A DNA stretch of 37,670 nucleotides, taken from NCBI RefSeq assembly GCF_006228125.1, contig NZ_VDFY01000095.1, forward strand, positions 1 to 37,670. The letters are read 5' to 3'. The notes below the pieces were generated by a model, which did no database searches, was not told where the DNA came from, and was given only the letters and a program-made list of their open reading frames with translations. Shown here piece after piece: positions 24,092 to 33,921 of the stretch. The DNA comes from Micromonospora orduensis. Its GTDB lineage: Bacteria > Actinomycetota > Actinomycetes > Mycobacteriales > Micromonosporaceae. Each line of letters starts with the position of its first letter. Position 1 is the first letter of the stretch. Position numbers and translations under genes: made by a program.

Positions 24092-24691
24092 ATGACCGGA
24101 CCGCTGCCGGACCCGTTCGCCGACCAGCCCGATTGGGCGCCCCAGCCACCTCGTCCGCTCACCATCGTCGCCGCCACCGAACGGGTGGAGTTGCGCGGGC
24201 AGCGGGTCCTGGTGGGGTTGCCCGGACTGGGTTGGCGCGGCGACCTGCGCGCCGACGACCGCGTGGTGCAGGGCGCACGCACCTACGTGCCGGTGATTCC
24301 CGAACACGAGTGGTATCGGGCCGAGGCCGAGCAGGTCGAGGTGTTTGCGCCACTGGTGCCGGTGGAGCGGGTCTGGGTGGAGACCGTCGGTGACCGGCCA
24401 GGGCAGGACAAGGCCCGGGCCCACGGCATCCGGCTGGTGTCGCTGGACGGTCCGGCGCACCCGCCCCCGACGCCCGTCTTCGAAGCGGACGCGGTGACCG
24501 GACGCCGGGTGGTGCACGTCGAGGACGGCCAGGAACGCCGCGACCTACGGGCGGTCACTGAGACCTACTCCGGAGCCGAGGGGGACATCTGCGTCCGGAT
24601 CACGCCCGAGGTGGAGTGGTACCGCTGGGCCTGGCGCGGACAGTCACCCACCACCCTGGAGGTTCCCGTTCACCTGCTGTGGATCGAATGA
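24092..24691 (+). CDS. Unknown protein made of two internal repeats
   Basis: A 199-residue soluble-looking protein with no signal or TM helix and no family I recognise. It consists of two related halves (about residues 24-97 and 128-199). Each contains GQRV or GRRV, then RDLRA or GDLRA, then PEHEWYR (70-76) or PEVEWYR (172-178), and ends in PVERVWVE or PVHLLWIE. The rich Trp, Glu and Arg repeat suggests a beta-rich binding module. It starts 13 bases after the hydrolase gene and is probably in the same transcript. It converges with the next gene with two bases between their stops. Confidence 0.7.
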   Translation: MTGPLPDPFADQPDWAPQPPRPLTIVAATERVELRGQRVLVGLPGLGWRGDLRADDRVVQGARTYVPVIPEHEWYRAEAEQVEVFAPLVPVERVWVETVGDRPGQDKARAHGIRLVSLDGPAHPPPTPVFEADAVTGRRVVHVEDGQERRDLRAVTETYSGAEGDICVRITPEVEWYRWAWRGQSPTTLEVPVHLLWIE

Positions 24692-24693
24692 GG

Positions 24694-25248
24694 TCATCCG
24701 ACCCGCATGCCGCCGCAGACGCGCCAGCCGTTGCGCTCCCTGACGTCGAATCGCCAAGTGTCTGCAAGGCTCTGTTGGATCCCGTCGATTAACGCACTTC
24801 GCCGGATGACTGCGCTAACGGAGGCGTCCGAAGGGCCCGTTTTCGAGACGGTGACGTTCTCGATGTTGATGGAGAAGGACACGTTCAACTCCTGCTCCCT
24901 TCGGGCAATCTGAGCGCCGAACTCATCTAAGGCCGGCACTGCCCCCTCACACGTGAACAACTTCGCCCTGTTGGGATCACGCGAGACGAGTGCTTCCTGG
25001 AGATAGTTGACCACGGCCACATCCGGCGTGCCCCGGTCCGGGGCAGAGGCTTCGTTGTACCACACATACGCTGTTACGACCCCGCCAAGGCTGAGCAGGG
25101 CGAGCACCCCGGCGACCACGACGAGCACTGTCCGCATCCGCCGGCGCGGCGTCTGCGGGGCCGGCGCGGCCGGGGCCGGCGGCAGCTGCTCGGACGGCGT
25201 CCGCTGGGCCGGTACGCGGGAGACCTGGGAACCGGCGGGGGGCTGCAC
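24694..25248 (-). CDS. TM-anchored NTF2-like extracytoplasmic protein
   Basis: A 184-residue protein with a Pro/Gln-rich cytoplasmic N-terminus, a helix at about residues 39-62, and an extracytoplasmic domain that resembles NTF2/SnoaL-like accessory domains (VVNYLQEALVSRDPNRAKLFTC at about 78-99; DTWRFDVRERNGWRVCGG at the end). Two Cys in that domain may pair. It is on the opposite strand from the block but surrounded by it, and may be a second VirB8-type part or a regulator. The start is GTG 25248: AGGAGG (25257-25262) is 8 bases away, whereas the GTG at 25257 overlaps that site. G+C is lower than its neighbours. Confidence 0.7.
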   Translation of the reverse strand: MQPPAGSQVSRVPAQRTPSEQLPPAPAAPAPQTPRRRMRTVLVVVAGVLALLSLGGVVTAYVWYNEASAPDRGTPDVAVVNYLQEALVSRDPNRAKLFTCEGAVPALDEFGAQIARREQELNVSFSINIENVTVSKTGPSDASVSAVIRRSALIDGIQQSLADTWRFDVRERNGWRVCGGMRVG

Positions 25249-25452
25249 TGATTCCACCTCCTGACGTTATCGGCTGGAGGCTCCGGAGCCAATGCCTCAG
25301 ATCCAGCGGATCGTGACGGACCCCTCCCCACCGGTGAGATCCACGACAACACCGGCGCACCGCCGCGGTACCTCCCGGAGGAGCGGCCTCGGCTGGGATA
25401 CCGTCTCTGCTCGGGGAGGGGTTGCCAACCTCGGCTAGAGGGGGTGGACGCG

Positions 25453-28005
25453 GTGGCCGGTCCGAAGGCTCGTACGAACCGCGCCGCAGCTCTGCACCGC
25501 CGGGCTGCGGCTGTGGCGACGGCCGCCGCCGGCATCCTGGACGAGACCCGCCCGGCCCCTGCCGATCAGCGCCGGCAGTACGAGGCTGCGGACCGGCTGC
25601 GCGCGGTCGCGGCGCGGTTGGCTCCGGGCTGGTCGGGGGCTGCTCTGGATTCGCTCACCGTGGATTCTCCGGCGGGTGATGGTCCGCCGCTCTTCGTCCG
25701 GGTGGGTACGGCGGCGCCGCTGGACGATGCCCGCTTCCCGGCGCTGGTGCCGCTGGTGGGCACGGGTCATCTGAGCGTGGACGTCGACGCGCGGGAGCCT
25801 CGGGTGGCGGGGCTGCTCCGGGCGGTGCTGCTGCGGTCGCTGGGCGCGGCCCCGGCTGGTGCGCTGCTGGTGCGGGCGGTGGACGCCACGGGTGACGTGC
25901 TGGCCCCGTTCGGGGCGCTCGCCGACGCCGGCCTGCTGCCGCCGCCGGCGGTGGATGTGGCGGGTCTGCGCGCGGTGCTGACGGAGGCGGAGCAGTGGGT
26001 GACTCCGGGGGCGAGCGGACGTCGACGCCACGACCGCACGTTGCTGCTGGTGGTTGCCGCGCTGCCGGAGTTGACCGGGCCCACCGATCTGGCGCGGATC
26101 GAGGCGTTGGCCGAGCAGGGGCCGTCGGCCGGGCTGCATCTGGTGGTGGCGGGTTGGCCGCCCGCGGGGCCGTACGCGGCTCGGGCGCCGCTGCCGCACG
26201 CGACACGGTTGGCGCTGCGCAACGCGTACGCGCTGCTGGGTGACCCGCCGGGGGCGTCGTTCGCCGGTCCGGGTGCCGAACCGCCGGGTGGTCTGAACTC
26301 GCCGGTCTTCGTCGAGGCGGATCCGCCCGCCGACCTGGTGGACGCGGTGTGTCGGCGGCTCGCCGCGCAGGTGGAGGCAGGTTCCCGGCTGGGGTTGGCG
26401 GAGTTGTTGCCGGCGACCGGTGACCGGCTCTGGGAGCCCGATCCGGCGAACGGTTTGACGACGACGGTCGGTGACGCCGGGGGGCGGCCGGTGCCGTTGG
26501 GTTTCACCGAGCTGACGCCGCACTGGCTGGTCAGTGGCCGGTCCGGTGCGGGTCGCGCGGCTTTCCTGACCACCGCGTTACTCGGCCTGACAGCCCGGTA
26601 CGGCCCGGACGACCTGGCGCTCTACCTGGTGGATCTCGGCGACGGTGAGTCGTTCGTGGAGTTTCTGCAGACCGAGCGGGACCGGTCGTGGGTTCCGCAG
26701 GTTCGCGCGGCGGCGATGGCCGCCGACCGGGAGTACGTCAGGGACCTGCTGGACCAGTTGACGGCTGAGGTGCGGCGCCGGGCGGAGGCGGGTGGGCGGG
26801 CCGGTGGTCAGCGCTTCGCGGAGTTGCGCGAGCACCGGCAGCTGCCCCGGATCGTCTGTGTGGTGGACAATGTGCCGCTGCTCTTCGCCGAACGGGACCG
26901 GTTGTCCGCCGAGGTGGCCGCCCAGGTGGACGGGTTGGCGCGGGCCGGCCGGGCGTGGGGTGTGCATCTGGTGCTGGCCGGCGCGGGTGAGTTGGGGTTG
27001 TCGGCCCGCGCGGACGCCGGGCACCGGGATTCGGTGTTGGGGCAGTTTCCGGTGCGGGTGGCGCTGCCGGGTGGCAGCCCGGTGTTGGAGCCGACAAATG
27101 ATTCGGCCGCCGGCCTGCCGGTGGGCAGCGCGGTGGTGAACACGGCCGGTGGGCTGGGTGGTCCGCGTGGTGCGATCCGCGGTCACGAGCGGTTGATCCG
27201 GCATCCCGATCCGCAGGACCACCCGGAGGTGGTGGAGCAGCTGCGTCACGAGCTGTGGGAGGCGCGGCCCGCGGGTTGGGCGCCGCCGGTGGTCTTCGCC
27301 GGGTATGCGCGGCCGCTGCTGGGCAACGATCCGCGGTACCGGTCGGCGTCGGCCGGCCAGGCGCGGGGGCCGGCCGCGCTGCTGGGCCGGGCGGTGGACG
27401 TGGCGCGCTCGACGGTCACCGTACCGCTGGGTCCGGCGGCGGGGCGCAACCTCGCGGTGCTGGGTTCGGGTCCGGCGGCGGGCGGGTTGCTGGCGACGGC
27501 GGCCCGCAGCACGTCGGTCCATCACCCGCCGGGCACGGCCCGTTTCCTGGTGGCGGCACCGGATCCGGGTGCCCGGCCGCTGGCGGAGGCGTTGACCGCC
27601 GAGCTGGCGGCCCGGCATCCGGCCAGCATGGTGGACCTGCCGACGCTGCTCGCGGACGTGGATTCCGATCTGCCGACCTATCTGGTGGTCTTCGGGCTGG
27701 ACCGGCCGGGGCCGCGGGAGTTGCCGGTGGACCGGCTGCGCGCCCTGCTGCGGGACGGACCGCCGGCCGGTCGGCACCTGTTGGGTTGGTGGCGCGCGGT
27801 GCCGCCGTTCGCCGCGTTGTTGGAGCCGGACGGCGAGGTGGACAAACTGGCCGCCGTGGCGGTGCTGGACGTGCCGACGGCGCAGCTCTCGGCCGTCTTC
27901 GGCCGGCCGGTGGAGTGGCGGGGCCGCCCCGACCGGGCGGTGCTCTGGGACGGCCCGGACGAGCGGGGCACGGTGCTGGTGCCGTTCGCCGACGAGGCCG
28001 GGTGA
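25453..28005 (+). CDS. FtsK/SpoIIIE-family protein with degenerate nucleotide sites
   Basis: An 850-residue protein with two FtsK/SpoIIIE-like modules, as in EccC/EssC-type proteins, and no TM helix. The first module (about 330-560) has GRSGAGRA at 362-369 in place of Walker A: the Lys is Arg368 and the Ser/Thr is Ala369. Its LYLVDLGDGESF segment is family-like, but the second acidic site reads VVDNVPLLF, with Asn in place of Glu. The second module (about 620-850) has GSGPAAGG (671-678), also without Lys. It is therefore probably a non-hydrolysing scaffold. GTG 25453 has GAGGGGG about 8 bases upstream; GTG 25444 lacks spacing. It precedes the coiled-coil gene. Confidence 0.8.
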   Translation: MAGPKARTNRAAALHRRAAAVATAAAGILDETRPAPADQRRQYEAADRLRAVAARLAPGWSGAALDSLTVDSPAGDGPPLFVRVGTAAPLDDARFPALVPLVGTGHLSVDVDAREPRVAGLLRAVLLRSLGAAPAGALLVRAVDATGDVLAPFGALADAGLLPPPAVDVAGLRAVLTEAEQWVTPGASGRRRHDRTLLLVVAALPELTGPTDLARIEALAEQGPSAGLHLVVAGWPPAGPYAARAPLPHATRLALRNAYALLGDPPGASFAGPGAEPPGGLNSPVFVEADPPADLVDAVCRRLAAQVEAGSRLGLAELLPATGDRLWEPDPANGLTTTVGDAGGRPVPLGFTELTPHWLVSGRSGAGRAAFLTTALLGLTARYGPDDLALYLVDLGDGESFVEFLQTERDRSWVPQVRAAAMAADREYVRDLLDQLTAEVRRRAEAGGRAGGQRFAELREHRQLPRIVCVVDNVPLLFAERDRLSAEVAAQVDGLARAGRAWGVHLVLAGAGELGLSARADAGHRDSVLGQFPVRVALPGGSPVLEPTNDSAAGLPVGSAVVNTAGGLGGPRGAIRGHERLIRHPDPQDHPEVVEQLRHELWEARPAGWAPPVVFAGYARPLLGNDPRYRSASAGQARGPAALLGRAVDVARSTVTVPLGPAAGRNLAVLGSGPAAGGLLATAARSTSVHHPPGTARFLVAAPDPGARPLAEALTAELAARHPASMVDLPTLLADVDSDLPTYLVVFGLDRPGPRELPVDRLRALLRDGPPAGRHLLGWWRAVPPFAALLEPDGEVDKLAAVAVLDVPTAQLSAVFGRPVEWRGRPDRAVLWDGPDERGTVLVPFADEAG

Positions 28006-28033
28006 TCCGGTGGCAGGCGCGGAGGGTGTCGGT

Positions 28034-28741
28034 GTGGGTCCGAACGCGACGGTGACAGGGCCGGGGCGGCAGCGTACCGCCGGGTCGAACGGGAACGACG
28101 GGGATCCCACCACGGCCTGGTCGGAGTACCTGGCGGCGGCGCGGCAGTTGGATGGGGTACGCCGTGGCGCGGCGGCTGCCGCCGGTGAGCAGGCACGCTC
28201 GGCGGAGGCGGCCCGGGAGGAGCTGACGCTGGTCCGTACCGGGCTGGCGAGCCAGCAGGAGCGGCTGCGGGAGCTGGGCGTACCGGCGATCTCGCTGGTG
28301 CCGTCGCCGCCGGAGCTGAGCGAGGCGGCCCGATCGATGGCGGGCGGCCCGGCGGCCGTGCTGGCGACGCTGCGTACGGCGCGGGGCTGGGCGGAGGGGG
28401 CGGACGCGGCGCTGGCCGCGCGCCGCCGGTTCCGGCCGGGGTCGTGGCCGGCGAGGGCGCGCAACCTTCTGGTGTACGGGCCGCTGGCGCTGCTGGTGCC
28501 GCTGATCCAGGTCGTGGTGTACGCGGCGACCGGGACGGGCGCGGCGAGCGTGGCGGCGTTGATCTGTGGGCTGCCGATGCCCGCGATCGCCTTCGTCGTG
28601 GCCTGGGTGGCTGTCGGGCGGGTGTTCCGGCCCGGCCCGGGTGAGCGTCTGGACCGTACGGTGCGCTTCGGCGCGTTGGTCTGCCTGGTGCCGGCGGTGC
28701 TGGTCACGGCGGGCCTGTTGCTGGCGCTGCTGGCGGGCTGA
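28034..28741 (+). CDS. Coiled-coil protein with C-terminal membrane helices
   Basis: A 235-residue protein. Residues about 30-90 form an Ala/Glu/Arg coiled coil (REELTLVRTGLASQQERLRELG), followed by a linker and three C-terminal helices (about 142-165, 168-190 and 208-233). The family is not recognised. The FtsK-like stop is 28 bases upstream, so the pair is likely an operon, and this protein may anchor the FtsK-like one to the membrane. GTG 28034 has GGAGGG 7 bases upstream; GTG 28010 would add eight residues with a poorer site. Confidence 0.7.
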   Translation: MGPNATVTGPGRQRTAGSNGNDGDPTTAWSEYLAAARQLDGVRRGAAAAAGEQARSAEAAREELTLVRTGLASQQERLRELGVPAISLVPSPPELSEAARSMAGGPAAVLATLRTARGWAEGADAALAARRRFRPGSWPARARNLLVYGPLALLVPLIQVVVYAATGTGAASVAALICGLPMPAIAFVVAWVAVGRVFRPGPGERLDRTVRFGALVCLVPAVLVTAGLLLALLAG

Positions 28742-28762
28742 CCTGCCGGGTGCGCGCACGGA

Positions 28763-28795
28763 ACAGCCGGCCACCCGGGAGGGTTGGCCGGCTGT
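28763..28795. terminator. Bidirectional terminator hairpin
   Basis: A perfect 11-bp stem (28763-28773 with 28785-28795, arms ACAGCCGGCCA and TGGCCGGCTGT), with an 11-base loop, between the convergent coiled-coil gene and folE. It marks the right edge of the inserted block. Confidence 0.75.
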
Positions 28796-28809
28796 GTCGT
28801 GTCAGGCTG

Positions 28810-29427
28810 TCAGCGGGGGATGATCAACGCCATCGCCTCGGCGCGTGACTTGGAGTCCGTCTGCAGGATTCCGCGTACGGCCGACGTGATGGTCTTGGCA
28901 CCGGACTTCTGGATGCCGCGCATCGCCATGCACATGTGCTCGCATTCCAGCACGACGACGACGCCGCGCGGGGCGAGCTTGCTCATCAGCAGGTCGGCGA
29001 CCTGCGAGGTGAGCCGTTCCTGCACCTGGGGTCGGCGGGCGAAGACCTCGACCAGCCGGGCCAGTTTGGACAGGCCGGTGATCCGTCCGTCGGGGCCGGG
29101 GATGTAGCCGATGTGCGCGCTGCCGCGGAACGGCAGCAGGTGGTGCTCGCAGAGGCTCATCACGTCGATGTCCCGGACGATCACCAGCTCTTCGTGGTTG
29201 GCCTCGAAGGTGGTGCTGAGCACCTGGGCGGGGTCGACCCGCAGACCGGCGAAGAGTTCGGCGTACGCGCGGGCCACCCGAGCGGGCGTCTGCTGGAGCC
29301 CGTCGCGGTCCGGGTCCTCGCCGACGGCGATGAGGATCTCCCGGACCGCCTTCTCGATGCGGCCCAGGTCGACCGCGTCCTCGACGGGGCGGCCGGTCAG
29401 CCGGCCACTGATCAGCCGGGCGGCCAC
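28810..29427 (-). CDS. folE: GTP cyclohydrolase I
   Basis: A 205-residue enzyme that converts GTP to dihydroneopterin triphosphate, the first step of folate synthesis. Zinc ligands are seen as Cys93 and His96 in [10 protein letters not shown] and Cys166 in [32 protein letters not shown] is the conserved body. GTG 29427 gives the normal length. In-frame codons upstream of it are open to a CTG at 29514 that overlaps the ftsH stop, but no ATG, GTG or TTG is present in that stretch and a strong hairpin lies there. It follows ftsH on the same strand. Confidence 0.95.
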   Translation of the reverse strand: MAARLISGRLTGRPVEDAVDLGRIEKAVREILIAVGEDPDRDGLQQTPARVARAYAELFAGLRVDPAQVLSTTFEANHEELVIVRDIDVMSLCEHHLLPFRGSAHIGYIPGPDGRITGLSKLARLVEVFARRPQVQERLTSQVADLLMSKLAPRGVVVVLECEHMCMAMRGIQKSGAKTITSAVRGILQTDSKSRAEAMALIIPR

Positions 29428-29467
29428 GTAGTCCAGCCCGTCGTCGCCGTCGGGCTCGGTCGCGGAG

Positions 29468-29499
29468 ACGGCCAGCTCCCGGTAGGGGGAGCTGGCCGT
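29468..29499 (-). terminator. 13-bp hairpin between ftsH and folE
   Basis: Arms 29468-29480 and 29487-29499 (ACGGCCAGCTCCC and GGGAGCTGGCCGT) pair perfectly around a 6-base loop, 12 bases after the ftsH stop. It could be a partial terminator, an RNA-processing site or a block to 3' decay. It would make folE expression lower than that of ftsH. Confidence 0.6.
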
Positions 29500-29510
29500 C
29501 GGGTCGTTGC

Positions 29511-31529
<2,019 letters not shown>

Positions 31530-31991
31530 ACTGTTGTCGAGCGCCGGGGCGCCCGCATCCTCCTGATCGACGTCCTGACCGTCTGATGGTGTCGCCGCGG
31601 TGTGCGGCAGCCGGAGCCGCCGTGCGGGCCGGCTCGACCCCGAGGCGCGAAACTGCCGCGCCGCGGTCATTCGACGGTACACCGTGTACGCGAGGAGTGA
31701 GCTTGCGAGCCCCGCACTCGGCGCACTGTCGACATCGACGGCGTACACCGTGGGCAGGCCCGCCAGCCCCGCACCGACGTACGGCGGGTCCGGGCGGATA
31801 CCGGCGTGGCGGGGAGTCCGGCCCGACCCTCCGAACGCCCGGTCACGCGGTCGAGGGGGCCGGGCGCGGAGTGAACCTCCGCGCCACCGGGCTCCACGGT
31901 AACCGGAAGAGCTGAGAGCGCGCTGAACGTCGGCTTGACGGATGCCGATGCGAGTTGGCCTCACACGGTCATGTGGCGGTGCGACGCGCCG
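31530..31991. other. 462-base intergenic region between hpt and ftsH
   Basis: No gene seen. It holds a perfect 13-bp palindrome GTACACCGTGTAC at 31677-31689, which sits in a motif TCGACGGTACACCGTG (31671-31686). That motif recurs with a two-base insertion at 31735-31752. The pair, 64 bases apart, may be binding sites controlling ftsH. Most of the rest is GC-rich and unstructured by eye. Confidence 0.5.
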
Positions 31992-32567
31992 TCAGGAGCG
32001 GGCGTACACCTCGGGCTTGAGCACTCCGACGTACGGCAGCTCGCGGTACCGCTCACCGAAGTCGAGGCCGTACCCGACGACGAACTCGGTGGGGATGTCG
32101 AAGCCGACGTACTTCACCGGGACCGGCACCTTGACCGCGTCCGGCTTGCGGAAGAGCGCCACGACCTCGACGCTCGCCGCCGAGCGGGACTCCAGGTAGC
32201 GCAGCAGCCAGGAGAGCGTCAGCCCGGAGTCGACGATGTCCTCCACGACCACGACGTGCCGACCGGCGATGTCCCGGTCCAGGTCCTTGAGGATGCGGAC
32301 CACCCCGGAGGAGGTCGTTCCCTGGCCGTAGGAGGAGATGGCCATGAAGTCGAGTTCGGCCGGGGGGCCGTTGCGGCCCAACGCCCGGGCGAAGTCCGCC
32401 ATGAACATCACCGCGCCCTTGAGCACGCAGACCAGCAGCAGTCCGTCGCCCACGTGGGCGTAGTCGGCGGAGACCTGCTTGGCCAGTTCCGCGGTCTTCT
32501 CGCGGATCTGCGCCTCGGAAATGATCACGTGGTCGATGTCGGCGTCGTACCAGGAGCCGTCAGCCAT
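31992..32567 (-). CDS. hpt: Hypoxanthine-guanine phosphoribosyltransferase
   Basis: A 191-residue purine-salvage enzyme that joins hypoxanthine or guanine to PRPP. The PRPP-binding motif VVVVEDIVDSGLT (105-117), GAVMFMADFARAL with the preceding LKG (50-63), and DFMAISSYGQGT (73-84) are typical; the C-terminal region VGYGLDFGERYRELPYVGVL is also family-standard. ATG 32567 has AGGAG just one base away, which is unusually close. It lies next to ftsH as in other actinobacteria, though separated by 462 bases. Confidence 0.95.
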   Translation of the reverse strand: MADGSWYDADIDHVIISEAQIREKTAELAKQVSADYAHVGDGLLLVCVLKGAVMFMADFARALGRNGPPAELDFMAISSYGQGTTSSGVVRILKDLDRDIAGRHVVVVEDIVDSGLTLSWLLRYLESRSAASVEVVALFRKPDAVKVPVPVKYVGFDIPTEFVVGYGLDFGERYRELPYVGVLKPEVYARS

Positions 32568-32602
32568 GCTCCTAGCCTGCCGTACGTCGGATGGGCTCCG
32601 TC

Positions 32603-32634
32603 GGCGGGGCCGCACCTTTTGGCGCGGTCCCGCC
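32603..32634. terminator. Hairpin between the small membrane gene and hpt
   Basis: Arms 32603-32613 and 32624-32634 pair over 11 bp with one G-T pair (GGCGGGGCCGC and GCGGTCCCGCC). On the plus strand it is followed by CGGGATTTTT. On the minus strand it would follow the 45-residue gene, before hpt. Confidence 0.4.
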
Positions 32635-32667
32635 CGGGATTTTTCGGCAGATAAACCGCTAAACACA

Positions 32668-32805
32668 TCAGCTGGTACGTGACCGCCAGCGGCGGCCGTC
32701 GTCACTGGGCTTCCAGTCGGCCGAATCGTGACTGTCGGCGGTGAGGCCGGTCGCCGAGGCAGCGACGAGCAGGACGAGGAACAGGAGGAAGAGCAGGAAC
32801 TCCAT
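32668..32805 (-). CDS. 45-residue single-helix membrane peptide
   Basis: ATG 32805 opens a 45-residue frame that starts with one hydrophobic helix (EFLLFLLFLVLLVAASATGL, residues 2-21) and ends in a hydrophilic tail DSHDSADWKPSDDGRRW. The composition switch is what a short membrane peptide would show. The ribosome site is weak and no homologue is recognised. It lies between hpt (same strand, downstream) and the divergent GlxA-type regulator. It could be real or a chance frame. Confidence 0.45.
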   Translation of the reverse strand: MEFLLFLLFLVLLVAASATGLTADSHDSADWKPSDDGRRWRSRTS

Positions 32806-32896
32806 GGCGGCGCTCGCTTTCGCATGGTTGCTGTCGGTTTCGCCGCCGGTGCGCACCGGACTGAAACCAGTCTGCGGCCACTCGCGCCGCCCGGAC

Positions 32897-32933
32897 AGTG
32901 GCAGTGATGCCACTGGGCATCGATTTACTGCCA
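32897..32933. promoter_or_regulatory. Operator-like palindromes upstream of the GlxA-type gene
   Basis: A perfect 7-bp dyad AGTGGCA (32897-32903) and TGCCACT (32908-32914) with a 4-base spacer, plus a further half-site ACTGCCA (32927-32933) that repeats TGGCAGT (32899-32905) in inverted form. They lie 23 to 59 bases before the start codon of the regulator, so autoregulation is likely. Confidence 0.5.
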
Positions 32934-32943
32934 CCTCTCGGGT

Positions 32944-32949
32944 TACCCT
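32944..32949 (+). promoter_or_regulatory. -10 element, possible leaderless start
   Basis: TACCCT (fits TANNNT) ends 6 bases before the ATG at 32956. Transcription would then start at or next to the A of the ATG. No ribosome site is present between them, which fits a leaderless mRNA. Confidence 0.45.
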
Positions 32950-32955
32950 CGTCAC

Positions 32956-33918
32956 ATGCTGCGCAACGTCGCCGTCCTCGTCCTCGACCAGGTCGCCCCC
33001 TTCGAGCTCGGTGTGCTCGCCGAGGTGTTCGGCACCGACCGGACGGCCGACGGATTCCCCGGCTACCGCTTCCAACTGTGCAGCCCGGACGGCGGGACCG
33101 TACGCACCTCGTCCGGCTTCCACCTCACCCCGCACGCCGACCTCGGCCCGGTGGAGGAGGCCGACCTGGTGGCCGTCCCCGCGCACAGTCAGGGCACCGT
33201 CGTTCCGGGGGCGGTGCTCGACGCGCTGCGCCGCGCCGACGCGCGGGGCGCGCACCTGTTCAGCGTCTGCTCCGGAGCATTCCTGCTCGGCGAGGCCGGA
33301 CTGCTCGACGACCGGGAGTGCACCACCCACTGGCGGTACGTGGACGAGCTGCAACGGCGGCATCCCCGCGCCCGGGTGCGCTGCAACTCCCTCTACGTCC
33401 ACGACGGGCGGCTGCTCACCAGCGCCGGCACGGCTGCCGGCATCGACGCCTGCCTGCACCTGATCCGCCAGGAGCACGGCTCGGCCACCGCGACCCGGCT
33501 GGCCCGGCGGATGGTGGTCCCACCGCACCGCGACGGCGGGCAGTCCCAGTACGTCGAGGCGCCCATCCCGAAGGCGCCCGAGGCCCCGACCCTGGAACCG
33601 GTGCTGGAGTGGCTGATGGGCCACCTGGACCGGACGATCACCGTGGAGGAGCTGGCCGCCCGGGCCGGGATGGCCCCGCGGACGTTCGCCCGCCGGTTCC
33701 GCGCCGAGACCGGCACCACCCCCCACGACTGGCTCACCAACCAGCGGGTGCTGCTCGCCCGACGGCTGCTGGAGGAGACGCCGCTGAGCGTGGAGGCGGT
33801 CGCCGACCAGGCCGGGTTCGGTGACGCGGCGGCGCTGCGGCACCACTTCAGCCGCCGGGTCGGCGCCACCCCGCACAGCTACCGGACGACCTTCCGGGAC
33901 CGGGCGCACAGCGCCTGA
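32956..33918 (+). CDS. GlxA-type AraC-family transcriptional regulator
   Basis: A 320-residue regulator with an N-terminal DJ-1/PfpI-like domain (about 3-180; FSVCSGAFLLGEAGLL with Cys105 at the nucleophile elbow) and a C-terminal AraC double helix-turn-helix (about 213-315; ITVEELAARAGMAPRTFARR and VADQAGFGDAAALRHHFSRR). Family members control amino-acid or amine catabolism genes, but the ligand is unknown here. It lies between tilS and hpt, on the opposite strand from both, and converges on tilS with three bases between their stops. The upstream palindromes are probably its own sites. Confidence 0.92.
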   Translation: MLRNVAVLVLDQVAPFELGVLAEVFGTDRTADGFPGYRFQLCSPDGGTVRTSSGFHLTPHADLGPVEEADLVAVPAHSQGTVVPGAVLDALRRADARGAHLFSVCSGAFLLGEAGLLDDRECTTHWRYVDELQRRHPRARVRCNSLYVHDGRLLTSAGTAAGIDACLHLIRQEHGSATATRLARRMVVPPHRDGGQSQYVEAPIPKAPEAPTLEPVLEWLMGHLDRTITVEELAARAGMAPRTFARRFRAETGTTPHDWLTNQRVLLARRLLEETPLSVEAVADQAGFGDAAALRHHFSRRVGATPHSYRTTFRDRAHSA

Positions 33919-33921
33919 CGA

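Noticed and set aside
26578..28707. A 709-residue minus-strand frame opposite the FtsK-like gene
   Set aside because: It is a long antisense shadow with no domain; the plus-strand frame has family signatures.
15900..28820. ICE or prophage boundaries (att repeats, tRNA, integrase) at the block edges
   Set aside because: No direct repeats, tRNA gene or integrase were found at either edge.
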